A stretch of 47,020 nt of DNA from assembly GCA_903862245.1 (NCBI GenBank), contig CAIOXL010000053.1, forward strand, positions 1 through 47,020, read 5' to 3'. Both the position numbers and the translations under genes were made by a program. Below the pieces are notes generated by a model that was not told the DNA's origin, made no database searches, and saw only the letters and a program-made list of their open reading frames with translations. The stretch's first letter is position 1, and every line of letters starts with the position of its first letter. This document shows positions 36,303-46,481 of this stretch, one piece after another. The DNA comes from an uncultured Geobacteraceae bacterium (lineage in GTDB: Bacteria > Desulfobacterota > Desulfuromonadia > Geobacterales > Pseudopelobacteraceae).

Positions 36303-37895
36303 ATGCCAAAAGAAACTGGCTGGCGTATAAGCCTCATAGCTGTATTTGTTGTACTGTCGTTTCTGTACCTGACACCGACTCTGGCGAGCAAGCTGCCGTC
36401 GTGGTGGGGAAACCTTCTGCCGAAAGACAAGATCCATCTCGGTCTTGACCTTCAGGGGGGGACCCATCTGGTGATGGAGGTTGACACCCAGAAGGCGATT
36501 GAAGGCTCCCTTGATCTTGTTGCTACAGATCTTGAGGATACGCTGAACAGCAAAAACCTTCGTTTCAAACGGATTGCACGCAACGGTTTTGACAAGGTAT
36601 CGCTTGTTCTGTACGAAAAAGGGACCGCTGATGCCGTACAGAAACTGATCAAGGATAAGTATCCGACCTACGAGCAGAGTCCGACCTTTGATGAAGGGGG
36701 CTTTGTTGCCCTGACACTGCGGGTAAACGAGAAGGACGCCCAGGATCGCAAGGACAAGGCTGTCCAGCAGGCGCTTGAAACGATCCGCAACAGGATTGAC
36801 CAGTTTGGTGTTTCGGAGCCGACCATTCAGCGCGAGGGGATCAATCACATCGTTGTCCAGCTTCCCGGTATCAAGGATCCGCAGCGGGCCATCGAGCTGA
36901 TCGGACGTACCGCCCGGCTGGATTTCAAAATGGTGCGCGAGGATATTTCCCCCGCCTCCGGGTCGATTCCTGAAGATGCCGAGCTGCTGAAGGAAAAGAT
37001 GGTTGATTCTGCTACCGGCGCTGTGACTGAGATTCCGATTGTCGTCCAGAAAAAATCCATGATCACCGGCGACCTGCTGACCGACGCCCAGGTGCGGATC
37101 GACTCGCAGTTCAACCAGCCCTATGTGGCAATCGAATTCAACTCACTTGGGGCCAAGCTGTTTGATCAGGTGACCGCAGCGAATGTCGGCAAACGCTTTG
37201 CTATCGTGCTTGACAACAATATTCATTCGGCTCCGGTTATTCGTGAGCGGATCTCCGGCGGCAGTGCCCAGATATCGGGCAACTTCACCGAAAAAACCGC
37301 TGCCGACCTGGCGATTGTCCTGCGTGCCGGAGCTTTGCCGGCACCGGTCAAGATTATCCAGAACGTAACCGTAGGACCATCTTTGGGACAGGATTCAATC
37401 AACAAGGGGCTGTATGCCGGTCTGATCGGTGTTCTTCTGGTTGTCGGCTTCATGGCGGTGTATTACAAGCTTTCCGGCATGATCGCCAACCTGGGGATGA
37501 TTCTGAACATCGTGTATCTGATGGGAGCGCTGGCTGCACTGGGCGCCACCCTGACACTTCCCGGCATTGCGGCTATCGTACTGCTGGTCGGTATGTCAGT
37601 TGACTCGAACGTCATTATCTTCGAGAGAATCCGTGAAGAGCTCAAACTGGGCAAATCCCCTAAAGCTGCGCTGGACGCCGGGTATGACAAAGCGTTTCTG
37701 ACGATCATGGACTCCCACATCACCACTCTGATTACAGCGGCTGTTCTGTTTCAGTTCGGGACCGGTCCGGTAAAAGGTTTCGCTGTTTCCCTGAGTCTTG
37801 GGGTTATCATCAACCTGTTTACCTCGCTGATCGGCACCAAGGTGACCTTTGATCTGTTTCTGCACAAGGGTAAAGTTAAAAAAATGAGCATATAG
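36303..37895 (+). CDS. secD: Protein translocase subunit SecD
   Basis: 530-residue proton-driven export motor subunit with an N-terminal membrane helix, a large periplasmic P1 region carrying DLQGGTHLVMEV and LRNRIDQFGVSEP-type sequence (here ETIRNRIDQFG), and five C-terminal membrane helices with the signature VLLVGMSVDSNVIIFERIREE. Length is close to Geobacter-type SecD. It is separated by 15 bases from secF and is part of one operon with yajC. Confidence 0.98.
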   Translation: MPKETGWRISLIAVFVVLSFLYLTPTLASKLPSWWGNLLPKDKIHLGLDLQGGTHLVMEVDTQKAIEGSLDLVATDLEDTLNSKNLRFKRIARNGFDKVSLVLYEKGTADAVQKLIKDKYPTYEQSPTFDEGGFVALTLRVNEKDAQDRKDKAVQQALETIRNRIDQFGVSEPTIQREGINHIVVQLPGIKDPQRAIELIGRTARLDFKMVREDISPASGSIPEDAELLKEKMVDSATGAVTEIPIVVQKKSMITGDLLTDAQVRIDSQFNQPYVAIEFNSLGAKLFDQVTAANVGKRFAIVLDNNIHSAPVIRERISGGSAQISGNFTEKTAADLAIVLRAGALPAPVKIIQNVTVGPSLGQDSINKGLYAGLIGVLLVVGFMAVYYKLSGMIANLGMILNIVYLMGALAALGATLTLPGIAAIVLLVGMSVDSNVIIFERIREELKLGKSPKAALDAGYDKAFLTIMDSHITTLITAAVLFQFGTGPVKGFAVSLSLGVIINLFTSLIGTKVTFDLFLHKGKVKKMSI

Positions 37896-37910
37896 GGGGT
37901 AACACCGTTC

Positions 37911-38822
37911 ATGGAACTTCTTGGAAAAACAAGAATAGATTTTATCGGCAAGCGAAATATTTCCTTTGTTATATCGGCGATTATTTCGATTGTCGGCATT
38001 ATTGGCGTCATTCAGGTTGCCCGTGGGGCGGCCAATATGGGTATCGATTTTTCGGGTGGCACAGCCATGCAGCTGAAGTTCAGCAAGCCGATATCGATTG
38101 CCGATGCCCGCGTTGCACTGCACAAGAACGGAGTGTCCAAGGCCGATCTGCAGGAGATCAAAGACGGCAATAAACTGCTGGTCAAGATGGCCGGAGCTGC
38201 GGTTGGAAAACCGTCGGAAATGGTTCAGGCAGCCTTCAAAAAGGAATTTGCCGATAACGCCTTCACCGTGGAAAGTTCGACAGAAATCGGGCCTTCCATC
38301 GGTAACAAGCTGCGCAAGGATACGCTGATAGCCACGGTTCTCTCAATGCTCGGCATTATCATGTATATTGCCTGGCGTTTTGATTTTAAATTTGGAGTTG
38401 GTGCGACCCTCGCGACCATCCATGACTGTCTTGCCATGTTTGCGGCATTTTATCTTATGAATAAAGAGATTAATCTCATGTTCATAACCGCGGTTTTGAC
38501 TATTGCCGGTTATTCGCTGACAGATACTGTTGTTGTTTTTGACCGTATTCGTGAGAACCTGCATAAAAACCTGAAAGGTGCGATGCACACCATTTTCAAC
38601 GACAGCATCAATGAAGTGCTTTCCCGCACAATTGTTACGTCACTGACCGTGTTTTTGGCCGCGGCCTCGCTCTTTTTCTTTGGCGGCGAGGTGATTCATG
38701 ATTTTGCGTTCGCCCTTCTGGTCGGCGTCATCGTCGGCACCTATTCATCGGTATTTGTTGCCAGTCCGATTGTTGTGATTCTTGAAAACCGTGCCTTGGC
38801 TAAAAAAGCCTCGGCTGCCTGA
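37911..38822 (+). CDS. secF: Protein translocase subunit SecF
   Basis: 303 residues. The first helix is followed by MGIDFSGGTAMQLKF in the periplasmic part, and the C-terminal half has five helices with AGYSLTDTVVVFDRIRENL and FFFGGEVIHDFAFALLVGVIVGTYSS. It forms SecDF with the preceding gene and uses the proton gradient to pull proteins across the inner membrane. Confidence 0.98.
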   Translation: MELLGKTRIDFIGKRNISFVISAIISIVGIIGVIQVARGAANMGIDFSGGTAMQLKFSKPISIADARVALHKNGVSKADLQEIKDGNKLLVKMAGAAVGKPSEMVQAAFKKEFADNAFTVESSTEIGPSIGNKLRKDTLIATVLSMLGIIMYIAWRFDFKFGVGATLATIHDCLAMFAAFYLMNKEINLMFITAVLTIAGYSLTDTVVVFDRIRENLHKNLKGAMHTIFNDSINEVLSRTIVTSLTVFLAAASLFFFGGEVIHDFAFALLVGVIVGTYSSVFVASPIVVILENRALAKKASAA

Positions 38823-38855
38823 TCAGCCGCATTTATTTACGCAGAGAGGTGTATT

Positions 38856-39431
38856 GTGAACAAAGAATCAATCCTGATAGCAACTGTTGCCCTTCTTGTT
38901 GGATTGCTGGGCGGCTTTCTGATCTTCAGTATCAGTACTGCCGGCAAATCACAGCAGCTTAATACCGCTATTCCGGCCGGATCTGGATCTCCCACGGATT
39001 ACACGGAGCGGATTGCCCAGGCGGAAAAGGTTGTCGCCCAGGATCCGAAGAACCTCAACGCCTGGATCTCTCTCGGTAATGATTACTTTGACACCGAGCA
39101 GGCGCAGAAGGCGATCAATGCATACGGCAAGGCGCTGGAGATTCAGCCGAATAATCCGAATGTTCTGACCGATCAGGGGGTTATGTTCAGAAAGGTCGGC
39201 TGGTACGATAAGGCGCTTGCCAATTTCGAGAAAGCGATCAAGATTGAACCGGGCCACTTGCAAAGTCTTTTCAATGCCGGGATTGTGTATGCGGTTGACA
39301 TGAAGCAGCCTGAAAAAGCGACCCCGTACTGGAAAAAGTACCTGACGCTGGACTCGAACAGTCCGACCGCGGCCCAGATCAAGAATATGATGGAGCAGCC
39401 GGGCAGAGCGGCGGCGCCGCCAATGAAATAA
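38856..39431 (+). CDS. Membrane-anchored tetratricopeptide-repeat protein
   Basis: 191 residues: one N-terminal membrane helix (ILIATVALLVGLLGGFLIF), a linker, and about three TPR units (NAWISLGNDYFDTEQ, NPNVLTDQGVMFRKVGWYDKAL, LQSLFNAGIVYAVDMKQPEKA). TPRs mediate protein contacts; the periplasmic or cytoplasmic side is not certain. The start resembles CcmI/NrfG-like TPR proteins, but no cytochrome genes are near. GTG start after GAGG. It is the last gene of the sec operon, closed by a strong terminator. Confidence 0.85.
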   Translation: MNKESILIATVALLVGLLGGFLIFSISTAGKSQQLNTAIPAGSGSPTDYTERIAQAEKVVAQDPKNLNAWISLGNDYFDTEQAQKAINAYGKALEIQPNNPNVLTDQGVMFRKVGWYDKALANFEKAIKIEPGHLQSLFNAGIVYAVDMKQPEKATPYWKKYLTLDSNSPTAAQIKNMMEQPGRAAAPPMK

Positions 39432-39441
39432 CTTCAACGCA

Positions 39442-39468
39442 TCCCCCGCCAGTCGGGGGATTTTTTTT
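39442..39468 (+). terminator. Rho-independent terminator after the TPR gene
   Basis: TCCCCCG and CGGGGGA form a short GC stem over a five-base loop followed by T8, between the TPR gene and recJ. Confidence 0.88.
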
Positions 39469-39486
39469 GCACAAGGATTCGCAAGC

Positions 39487-41205
39487 ATGGTGAAACGGTG
39501 GGTTGTTAAAACCTCTGATGATACGACGGTACAGGAGCTTTCCCGGACTCTCGGAATTTGCCCGGTAACAGCCGGAATTCTGGCCTGCCGGGGTATCGAC
39601 TCGACGGCATCCGGTGCGCAGTTTCTTGCACCGACTCTTTCAGCCATGATTGACCCGTTTCTGCTGAAAGGGGTGGGAGATGCTGTCGAACGGCTGCTGC
39701 AGGCCCTGAAAACCGGTGAAACGGTCTGCGTATACGGTGATTATGATGTTGACGGCATCAGCGGTACGGCGTTGCTGGTCTCCTTTCTCCGCCATGTCGG
39801 GTTTACCTGTACGTACTTCATACCCAACCGTTTTGATGACGGTTATGGACTCAACGAAGGGGCGCTCCGGCAGATAGTCGCTTCGGGAGCCACCCTGATC
39901 ATCTCCGTTGATTGCGGTATAACGGCGATCAGTGAAGCGGTCTACTGCCGTCAGGCCGGTGCCGATCTGATAATACTTGATCACCATCACCCGGGGGAGA
40001 GTATTCCTGATGCCGCAGCGGTGGTAAATCCACTGCAGCCGGGCTGCAGATACCCCTTTAAAATGCTGGCCGGGGTCGGTGTCGCCTATAATCTGCTGGT
40101 TGCCCTGCGCAGCTGCATGAGGCGTGACGGACTGTTTGCTGCCGGCTCTGTGCCTGATCTTCGGGAATGGCTTGATCTGGTTGCACTCGGGACCATTGCC
40201 GATGTTGTGCCGCTGATCGGTCAAAACCGCATGTACGCATTTTTTGGTTTACAAAGGCTGGAACACGGCAGCAGAACAGGAATTTCTGCGCTCAAGAAAA
40301 GTGCCGGAATCACCGGGGCGGTTTCCTGCGGGCAGGTCGGGTTCAGGTTGGCGCCGCGTCTGAATGCCGCCGGACGCTTGGAAAGTGCGGTGCCGGGGGT
40401 TGAACTGCTGCTTGACCGGCGTGAGGATGTCTGCTCTCTGATCGCCGGGGAGCTCCATACGGCGAACGCAGAGCGTCAGACGATTGAGCGGAGTATTCTT
40501 GACAGTGCTGTCGCCATGGTGGAGGGGGGCGGTACGTATCCGGCCTGCAGGAGCATTGTCCTTGCGTCTCCTGACTGGCACCAGGGAGTTGTCGGCATCG
40601 TCGCGTCACGACTGGTTGAGCGCTATCATCGCCCGACAATCCTGCTCGCCATTGATGACGCGGGGAACGCCAAGGGTTCCGGCCGCAGTATCCCCGGGTT
40701 TCATCTTCTGGAAGCGCTTAACGTCTGCTCCGGTCATCTTGAACGTTTCGGCGGACATCGCTACGCGGCCGGTGTCGGATTGAAGGCGGACAGTATTGAC
40801 GGTTTTGCTGCCTCTTTTGAAGCCGCAGCCGGCACTATTCTCGGGGATACCGAGCTTGTGCCGCTGCTTGATATTGATGCTGAGGTGCGTCCGGAGCAGG
40901 TGGACCTCGCTCTGGCGCGCGAGTTGCAGCGGATGGAACCGTTTGGTGCAGGGAATCCTGAGCCGGCTTTGCTGATGCGCGGCGTAACCGTTCTGGAGCG
41001 CCGTATCGTGGGGGACGGGCATCTCAAGCTGCGCCTGTCCGCCGAAGGAAAGAACTTTAACGCCATAGCGTTCCGCCAGGCGGAGTGCGCAACGGACGGG
41101 CTGCTGGATATCGCCTTTTTTCCGGAAGAAAACAGTTGGAACAATACGACCACACTGCAATTACGAATCAAGGCGATCAGGAAAGGCGGGGATAATGCAG
41201 CGTAG
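39487..41205 (+). CDS. recJ: Single-stranded-DNA-specific exonuclease RecJ
   Basis: 5'-3' ssDNA exonuclease in recombination and mismatch repair (572 residues). DHH-family motifs: DYDVDG (85-90), VDCGI, LDHHHPG (165-170) and GTIADVVPL. The C-terminal DHHA1 part includes RSIPGFHLLEAL and FGGHRYAAGV, and the OB-fold end has GAGNPEPALLMRG. It starts about 18 bases after the preceding terminator. The stop overlaps the start of the cation transporter by 11 bases. Confidence 0.97.
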   Translation: MVKRWVVKTSDDTTVQELSRTLGICPVTAGILACRGIDSTASGAQFLAPTLSAMIDPFLLKGVGDAVERLLQALKTGETVCVYGDYDVDGISGTALLVSFLRHVGFTCTYFIPNRFDDGYGLNEGALRQIVASGATLIISVDCGITAISEAVYCRQAGADLIILDHHHPGESIPDAAAVVNPLQPGCRYPFKMLAGVGVAYNLLVALRSCMRRDGLFAAGSVPDLREWLDLVALGTIADVVPLIGQNRMYAFFGLQRLEHGSRTGISALKKSAGITGAVSCGQVGFRLAPRLNAAGRLESAVPGVELLLDRREDVCSLIAGELHTANAERQTIERSILDSAVAMVEGGGTYPACRSIVLASPDWHQGVVGIVASRLVERYHRPTILLAIDDAGNAKGSGRSIPGFHLLEALNVCSGHLERFGGHRYAAGVGLKADSIDGFAASFEAAAGTILGDTELVPLLDIDAEVRPEQVDLALARELQRMEPFGAGNPEPALLMRGVTVLERRIVGDGHLKLRLSAEGKNFNAIAFRQAECATDGLLDIAFFPEENSWNNTTTLQLRIKAIRKGGDNAA

Positions 41206-42094
41206 TGAACGATTTAATAGTGCTGATCGAATCATTCAGATCGGTTTCTGGTTTAATGCCGCGTTGATGGTCATCAAGCTGTCTGCGGGGTATTGGGGAC
41301 ATTCTGATGCGGTCTTTGCCGACGGGATCGAGAGCGCCTGTGATTTTATCGCCATTTTCGCTACCATGGTGGCTCTCAAGCTGGGACGCCAGCCTTTTGA
41401 TGCCAATCACCCCTACGGCCATGGCCGGGCCGAAAGCCTTGCCGCACTGTTCGTTGCGCTGGTTATAGCCGGAACCGGCTGCTGGATCCTGTACCAGTCT
41501 GTTGTTACGGTCATCGAGGGGGTTTTTAAGTCGCCCGGCTGGATTGCTGTTGCTGCAGCAGCCGTGACTATTGTAACGAAAGAGTGGCTTTACCGGTTTT
41601 CGACCCGCACCGGGAAAAAGCTTGAGAGCCCCGCTCTGCTGGCGATTGCCAAGGACCATCGCAAGGATGCCGTAACGTCTGTTGCAACATTGGCGGGGGT
41701 TATCGGTGCGTTTTTCGGGTGGGGGATCATGGACCCGCTGGCGGCCGGGTTGACGTCATTCTTCATTCTGCATATCGGCTACCACACTTTTCGTGAAGCG
41801 GCCCACGATCTGATGGACGGCACAGCTCCGGCTGATTTTATCGCGGCCCTTGAAGCGCTGGCGGAAAGTGTCGAGCATGTTGAGCATGTGCATGAAATGC
41901 GGGCCCGCCGCTCCGGACAGTACATGATTGTGGATCTGAAGCTTGAAATGGACCCGAACATGACGGTGAAGCAGTCCCACGACGTGGCGACCAGTGTAAA
42001 AAAGCTGATCTTTGACCATTATCCGGGGGTAGGGGACGTGATGATTCATGTCAATCCCCATGATGAGGAACATGAGGATCTGATCAGGCTATAA
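41195..42094 (+). CDS. Cation diffusion facilitator (CDF) family transporter
   Basis: 299 residues with about six membrane helices and a soluble C-terminal domain. The helix-2 metal site FADGIESACD and the histidine-rich cytosolic loop ANHPYGHGRAES are typical; helix 5 carries KDHRKDAVTSVATLAG (HxxxD). CDF proteins export Zn, Fe, Mn or Co by proton antiport; the metal cannot be told from this. It is coupled to recJ (11-base overlap) and its 3' end overlaps the convergent mtaB gene by 11 bases. Confidence 0.93.
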   Translation: MQRSERFNSADRIIQIGFWFNAALMVIKLSAGYWGHSDAVFADGIESACDFIAIFATMVALKLGRQPFDANHPYGHGRAESLAALFVALVIAGTGCWILYQSVVTVIEGVFKSPGWIAVAAAAVTIVTKEWLYRFSTRTGKKLESPALLAIAKDHRKDAVTSVATLAGVIGAFFGWGIMDPLAAGLTSFFILHIGYHTFREAAHDLMDGTAPADFIAALEALAESVEHVEHVHEMRARRSGQYMIVDLKLEMDPNMTVKQSHDVATSVKKLIFDHYPGVGDVMIHVNPHDEEHEDLIRL

Positions 42095-43391
42095 AGGATG
42101 TGAGGGCTCTTGTCTGCACTCCCCGGCAGATTTCCCCGCTGCACTCCCGTATCAGGACAGGCACTTCTTGGTTAACCAGCACCGCATCTCCGGCACATGA
42201 GACAGAAATATAGTTGCGCGCCAATCCCCTGCAAACCCCGGCTGCAGCGTCATGCCCCTGCACCAGAACAGAAAGCTCCTTCCCGACAAAACCTGCCAGA
42301 AATTCCGCTTTCTTCCGTTTGGCTATACTTCTCAACTGTGCGGCACGAACGGTAACAACCGTAGAATTGACGTGGCCCGGCATGCCGGCAGCCCTGGTGC
42401 CGGGACGGCTGGAGTAGGGAAAAACATGGAGGTCGGAAAACGGCAGCTCTTCAATCAGTCTGACGGTTTGCTCAAATTCATGCTCTGTCTCTCCTGGGAA
42501 CCCGGCGATCACATCGGCGCCGATAAACGCTTCCGGCAGGGCGGCTGAAATCCGCGCCATGAGATCCCTGAAAAAACCGGAACTGTACGGTCTTCCCATG
42601 CGCTCCAGCACCGAATCACTGCCGCTCTGCAGCGGCAGGTGCAGATGCGGGCAGATACCTGCTGATCCGGCCATCATGTCCAGTAATTCTGTGCTGACCT
42701 CATTGGGTTCGATCGAACCGATGCGCAGCCGGGGGACAATCCGCTCGGCATCAATCACTCTGACCAGGTCGGTCAGGGTGGTGGGGGAAGGGAGGTCACT
42801 GCCGTATGCGCCCAGATGAATGCCGGTCAGCACTACTTCCTTGAAGCCGCCGGCGGCAAAATCGCGCACCCCCTGGAGAACGTCATCAGGCAGGACACTG
42901 CGGCTGCGGCCGCGGGCATACGGGACGATACAGTAGGAGCAGAACGAGTTGCAGCCGTTCTGAATCTGGAGGAAGGCACGGGTGTGCTCGGCAAAACTGG
43001 TCAGCTTGAGCGGTTCGGCGAGACGTAGGTCGGCAATATCGGCAACCGAGGAGGCGGCGGATTCCAGGAATGCGGCAATGTGCTGCTTCTCCTGATTGCC
43101 GAGCACGCAATCAAGCTCGGGCATTTTCTCCAGCTCTCCCGGGGCCACCTGGGCATAGCAGCCGGTTGCTATTATGCGTGCACCCTGATTAAGGCGGCGG
43201 GCACGCCGGATGAGACGGCGGGTTTCGGCATCGGTACGGGCGGTGACCGTGCAGGAGTTGATGATGTAGAAGTCGGACGGCTCGGTGAACGGGACGACCC
43301 GGTAGCCGGCCGCCTCCAGCTGCTCAATCATGGCCGCCGATTCAAACTGATTGGTTTTGCATCCCAGGGTGCTGATTGCTACGCGTTTCAT
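42084..43391 (-). CDS. mtaB: tRNA t6A37 C2-methylthiotransferase MtaB
   Basis: Radical-SAM enzyme making ms2t6A at position 37 of tRNAs reading ANN codons (435 residues). The N-terminal cluster ligands are Cys11 (STLGCKTNQFES), Cys47 (INSCTVTA) and Cys78 (ATGCYAQ). The radical-SAM cluster is Cys147, Cys151, Cys154 (CNSFCSYCIVPYARG). LHLPLQSGSDSVL and a C-terminal TRAM-like end follow. The ATG at 43391 overlaps the MATE stop (ATGA); 32 extra upstream codons in the frame are not homologous. The N-terminal CKTNQ distinguishes MtaB from MiaB and RimO. Confidence 0.95.
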   Translation of the reverse strand: MKRVAISTLGCKTNQFESAAMIEQLEAAGYRVVPFTEPSDFYIINSCTVTARTDAETRRLIRRARRLNQGARIIATGCYAQVAPGELEKMPELDCVLGNQEKQHIAAFLESAASSVADIADLRLAEPLKLTSFAEHTRAFLQIQNGCNSFCSYCIVPYARGRSRSVLPDDVLQGVRDFAAGGFKEVVLTGIHLGAYGSDLPSPTTLTDLVRVIDAERIVPRLRIGSIEPNEVSTELLDMMAGSAGICPHLHLPLQSGSDSVLERMGRPYSSGFFRDLMARISAALPEAFIGADVIAGFPGETEHEFEQTVRLIEELPFSDLHVFPYSSRPGTRAAGMPGHVNSTVVTVRAAQLRSIAKRKKAEFLAGFVGKELSVLVQGHDAAAGVCRGLARNYISVSCAGDAVLVNQEVPVLIRECSGEICRGVQTRALTSFIA

Positions 43392-44764
43392 ACGTTGACC
43401 ATATCCTTTTCCAGTGTGGCAAGTGTCCTGCTGACATACACGACGACAACCAGCGCCGCCGACCAGGTAATCCCGAAAATCCCCCACCAGACGCCAACCA
43501 GCCCTAATCCCATAACGGTTGTGAACAGGTGAAAGACAACGGCGGGGCCGGCTATCTGGCGATAGAGCCCGATAACGAGACCGAACAGCGGCATCTTGAT
43601 TCCCTGCATGGCGGATATGCAGATATAGAGCAGTACATAGGCCGGCAGTACGTATGCTTCGACCGACAGAAAGCGGACACCGACGTCAATAACAGCGGGG
43701 TCGGCTGTGAAGAGGCTCATTAATTGGCGGCTGTACAGGAGTGCCGCTACGGTGCCGGAAACCGCGAGGAGCATACCGTAGCGGAGCGAAACCTGGACCG
43801 TTGCCCGAATCCGGTCAATCCTTTCGGCCCCGAAATTCTGGGCGGTCAGGGCCAGAGTGGAAATGTTGAGCCCCATGACCGGAAGGAGCGCTATCTGCTC
43901 AATACGCGTACCGATACCGTATGCCGCAACCGCCTGTTCGCCAAAGCGTCCAACGAACCAGGTGATGATGAAGATGCCGAGGGATACGGTCATCATATTC
44001 ATTGCTGACGGGAACCCCTGGCTGAACAGTTCGCGGAAATAGTGCCAGCGGGGGCGCAGATCGGCAAGAGTCAGTGACGGCATGCTTCCCGTTCTGGACA
44101 GTTGGCTGAACAGGTAAAATATCCCGAGGCATTGGACGAGTACCGTTGCCAGGGCGATTCCGGCCAAGCCGAGAGCCGGCAATCCTCCGCCGCCGTACAT
44201 GAACCACGGATCCAGAATGAGGTTGAGAAAAAAACCGCCGATCAGGAAATTCCGGTATGCCAGCGTGTTGCCATGGGAGTTCAGGATGGCATTCATGACG
44301 AAGTTGAGCATGAAGAAAGAGCTGCCGGCGAATATGACATTCATGTAGCTTAGAGCATGGGCAAGGTAGTCACCTCTGGCACCCATCAGGGAAAAAATTA
44401 CTGGTGCCAGTGCCAGACCCGCAGCGGTAAGGACCAGCGCATGGATCAACGCGAATGAGAGTGACTGGGCAACGTAGCGCCGGGCTTCTTCGCGGTCACC
44501 GCGCCCAAGGGCATTGCCGATCAGCGCAGTGGCGCCGGTTGAAACGCCGCTGCCGATTGCCAGGATCAGGAAAAAAACCGGGAAGGAAAGAGACATTGCC
44601 GCCAGGGCGGTGGTGGAGAGCCTCCCTCCGTACCAGGTGTCCACGACGTTGAACATGGTGTTGAAGAAAAAGCCGGTTCCGGCCGGTATGGCAAGGCGTC
44701 GGACAAGCTGTGGAATCGGTGCTGAGGTCAGGTCGGAAGTCATGGAGACAGGGTAAGTGGTCAT
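43388..44764 (-). CDS. MATE-family multidrug/cation exporter
   Basis: 458 residues with about twelve membrane segments in two halves. MATE hallmarks are the N-terminal RRLAIPAGTGFFFNTMFNVVDTWYGG and the repeat in the second half LFSQGFPSAMNMMTVSLGIF with WFVGRFGEQAVAAYGIGTRIEQ. It should export organic cations or drugs by Na+ or H+ antiport. The ATG at 44764 lacks a clear ribosome site; an in-frame ATG at residue 8 is the alternative. It is translated in overlap with mtaB, a functionally unrelated gene. Confidence 0.92.
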   Translation of the reverse strand: MTTYPVSMTSDLTSAPIPQLVRRLAIPAGTGFFFNTMFNVVDTWYGGRLSTTALAAMSLSFPVFFLILAIGSGVSTGATALIGNALGRGDREEARRYVAQSLSFALIHALVLTAAGLALAPVIFSLMGARGDYLAHALSYMNVIFAGSSFFMLNFVMNAILNSHGNTLAYRNFLIGGFFLNLILDPWFMYGGGGLPALGLAGIALATVLVQCLGIFYLFSQLSRTGSMPSLTLADLRPRWHYFRELFSQGFPSAMNMMTVSLGIFIITWFVGRFGEQAVAAYGIGTRIEQIALLPVMGLNISTLALTAQNFGAERIDRIRATVQVSLRYGMLLAVSGTVAALLYSRQLMSLFTADPAVIDVGVRFLSVEAYVLPAYVLLYICISAMQGIKMPLFGLVIGLYRQIAGPAVVFHLFTTVMGLGLVGVWWGIFGITWSAALVVVVYVSRTLATLEKDMVNV

Positions 44765-44823
44765 GGAACAGGGGTCAAGGAAAAACAGCCTGCAGACGCC
44801 TGTTTCACGTGCCGCCGTTTTTG

Positions 44824-44852
44824 TTGAAAAAAATATAAAAAACAGCTAAAAC
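44824..44852 (+). promoter_or_regulatory. Possible sigma-70 promoter of cimA
   Basis: TTGAAA (44824-44829), 17 bases, TAAAAC (44847-44852) in a strongly A-rich divergent gap of 147 bases between the MATE gene and cimA. Confidence 0.4.
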
Positions 44853-44911
44853 GGAACGCGATTTTATTTATCAGAAAAAATGACTTTTTTTCTTACTTTA
44901 TGGGGGCACAC

Positions 44912-46480
44912 ATGAGCATTATCAAGTTGTATGACACAACACTGCGGGATGGAACCCAGGCTGAGGATATCTCCTTTCTGGTGGAGGATAAGCTCCGCAT
45001 CGCCCACAAGCTTGACGAACTGGGCGTTCACTACATTGAGGGGGGGTGGCCGGGAAGCAATCCCAAGGATGTCGCCTTCTTCAAGGATATAAAAAAGGAA
45101 AAGCTGACTCAAGCCAAAATAGCGGCGTTCGGCTCTACCCGTCGTGCCAAGGTTACTCCGGACAAGGACAGCAATATTATTACGCTGGTCAAAGCGGAAC
45201 CGGATGCAATTACCATTTTCGGGAAAACCTGGGATTTTCATGTCCGCGAAGCGCTGCGCATTTCGCTGGAAGAGAATCTTGAGCTTATTTTCGATTCTCT
45301 GGAATACCTGAAAAAACATGCTCCTGAAGTGTTCTACGATGCGGAGCATTTTTTCGACGGCTACAAGGCGGATCCGGGCTATGCCATCAAGACCATGCAG
45401 GCTGCCGAGAGTGCCAACGTGGACTGCATCATACTCTGTGATACCAATGGCGGTACTATGCCGTTCGAGATTGCAGAAATCATCAAAGCCGTGCAGAAAC
45501 ATATTAAGACCCCGCTTGGCATTCATGCCCATAATGATGGTGAATGTGCTGTCGCCAACTCACTCCATGCGGTTGATCTCGGTATCGTACAGGTTCAGGG
45601 GACGATCAACGGTTTTGGCGAGCGGTGCGGTAACGCCAATCTTTGCTCAATCATCCCTGCTTTGAAGGTCAAAATGCAGAAGGGATGCATCAGTGATGAG
45701 CAGATGCGGCATCTGCGGGAAGTTTCCCGTTACGTGTATGAACTGGCCAATATATCACCGAACAAGCATCAACCCTACGTCGGCAATTCAGCCTTTGCCC
45801 ATAAGGGGGGGGTACACGTCAGTGCCATTCAGCGGCACCCGGAAACTTACGAACATATGCGCCCGGAACTGGTCGGCAACTGTACCCGCGTATTGATCTC
45901 CGATCTGTCCGGCCGTTCGAATATCCTGGCCAAAGCGGAAGAGTTCAATATCAACCTGGACAGTAAAGATCCGGTTACCCTTGAGATTCTGGATAACATC
46001 AAGGATATGGAAAATCGCGGTTACCAGTTTGAGGGGGCCGAAGCATCGTTTGAGCTGCTGATGAAAAGAGCGCTCGGTGCCCACAAGAAGTTCTTCAGCG
46101 TACTCGGCTTCCGGGTAATTGATGAAAAGCGGGGAGAGGACCAGAAACCGATGGCGGAAGCGACCATCATGGTTAAGGTCGGCGGAAAAGTCGAGCATAC
46201 GGCCGCTGAGGGGAACGGCCCGGTCAATGCTCTGGATAACGCCATCCGCAAGGCGCTGGAAAAGTTTTACCCCAAACTGAAAGAGGTACGGCTGTTGGAC
46301 TACAAGGTCCGCGTTCTGCCGGCCGGCCAGGGGACAGCGTCATCGACCCGGGTGTTGATCGAATCGGGCGACAAGCACTCCCGCTGGGGGACAGTCGGTG
46401 TGTCAGATAATATTATTGATGCCTCTTATCAGGCTCTGATTGACAGCATAGATTACAAACTCCACAAAACAGAGGAGTAG
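44912..46480 (+). CDS. cimA: (R)-citramalate synthase
   Basis: Condenses pyruvate and acetyl-CoA to citramalate, opening the threonine-independent route to isoleucine (522 residues). HMGL-like barrel: [17 protein letters not shown] (metal Asp and Arg), [20 protein letters not shown], the metal motif GIHAHND, and the signature [15 protein letters not shown]. The C-terminal LeuA dimer/regulatory domain follows ([19 protein letters not shown]). [12 protein letters not shown] and [11 protein letters not shown] are typical of the long CimA type rather than 2-isopropylmalate synthase. The ATG at 44912 has GGGGG five bases upstream; an ATG at 44900 is in frame but unsupported. Confidence 0.94.
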   Translation: MSIIKLYDTTLRDGTQAEDISFLVEDKLRIAHKLDELGVHYIEGGWPGSNPKDVAFFKDIKKEKLTQAKIAAFGSTRRAKVTPDKDSNIITLVKAEPDAITIFGKTWDFHVREALRISLEENLELIFDSLEYLKKHAPEVFYDAEHFFDGYKADPGYAIKTMQAAESANVDCIILCDTNGGTMPFEIAEIIKAVQKHIKTPLGIHAHNDGECAVANSLHAVDLGIVQVQGTINGFGERCGNANLCSIIPALKVKMQKGCISDEQMRHLREVSRYVYELANISPNKHQPYVGNSAFAHKGGVHVSAIQRHPETYEHMRPELVGNCTRVLISDLSGRSNILAKAEEFNINLDSKDPVTLEILDNIKDMENRGYQFEGAEASFELLMKRALGAHKKFFSVLGFRVIDEKRGEDQKPMAEATIMVKVGGKVEHTAAEGNGPVNALDNAIRKALEKFYPKLKEVRLLDYKVRVLPAGQGTASSTRVLIESGDKHSRWGTVGVSDNIIDASYQALIDSIDYKLHKTEE

Positions 46481-46481
46481 G

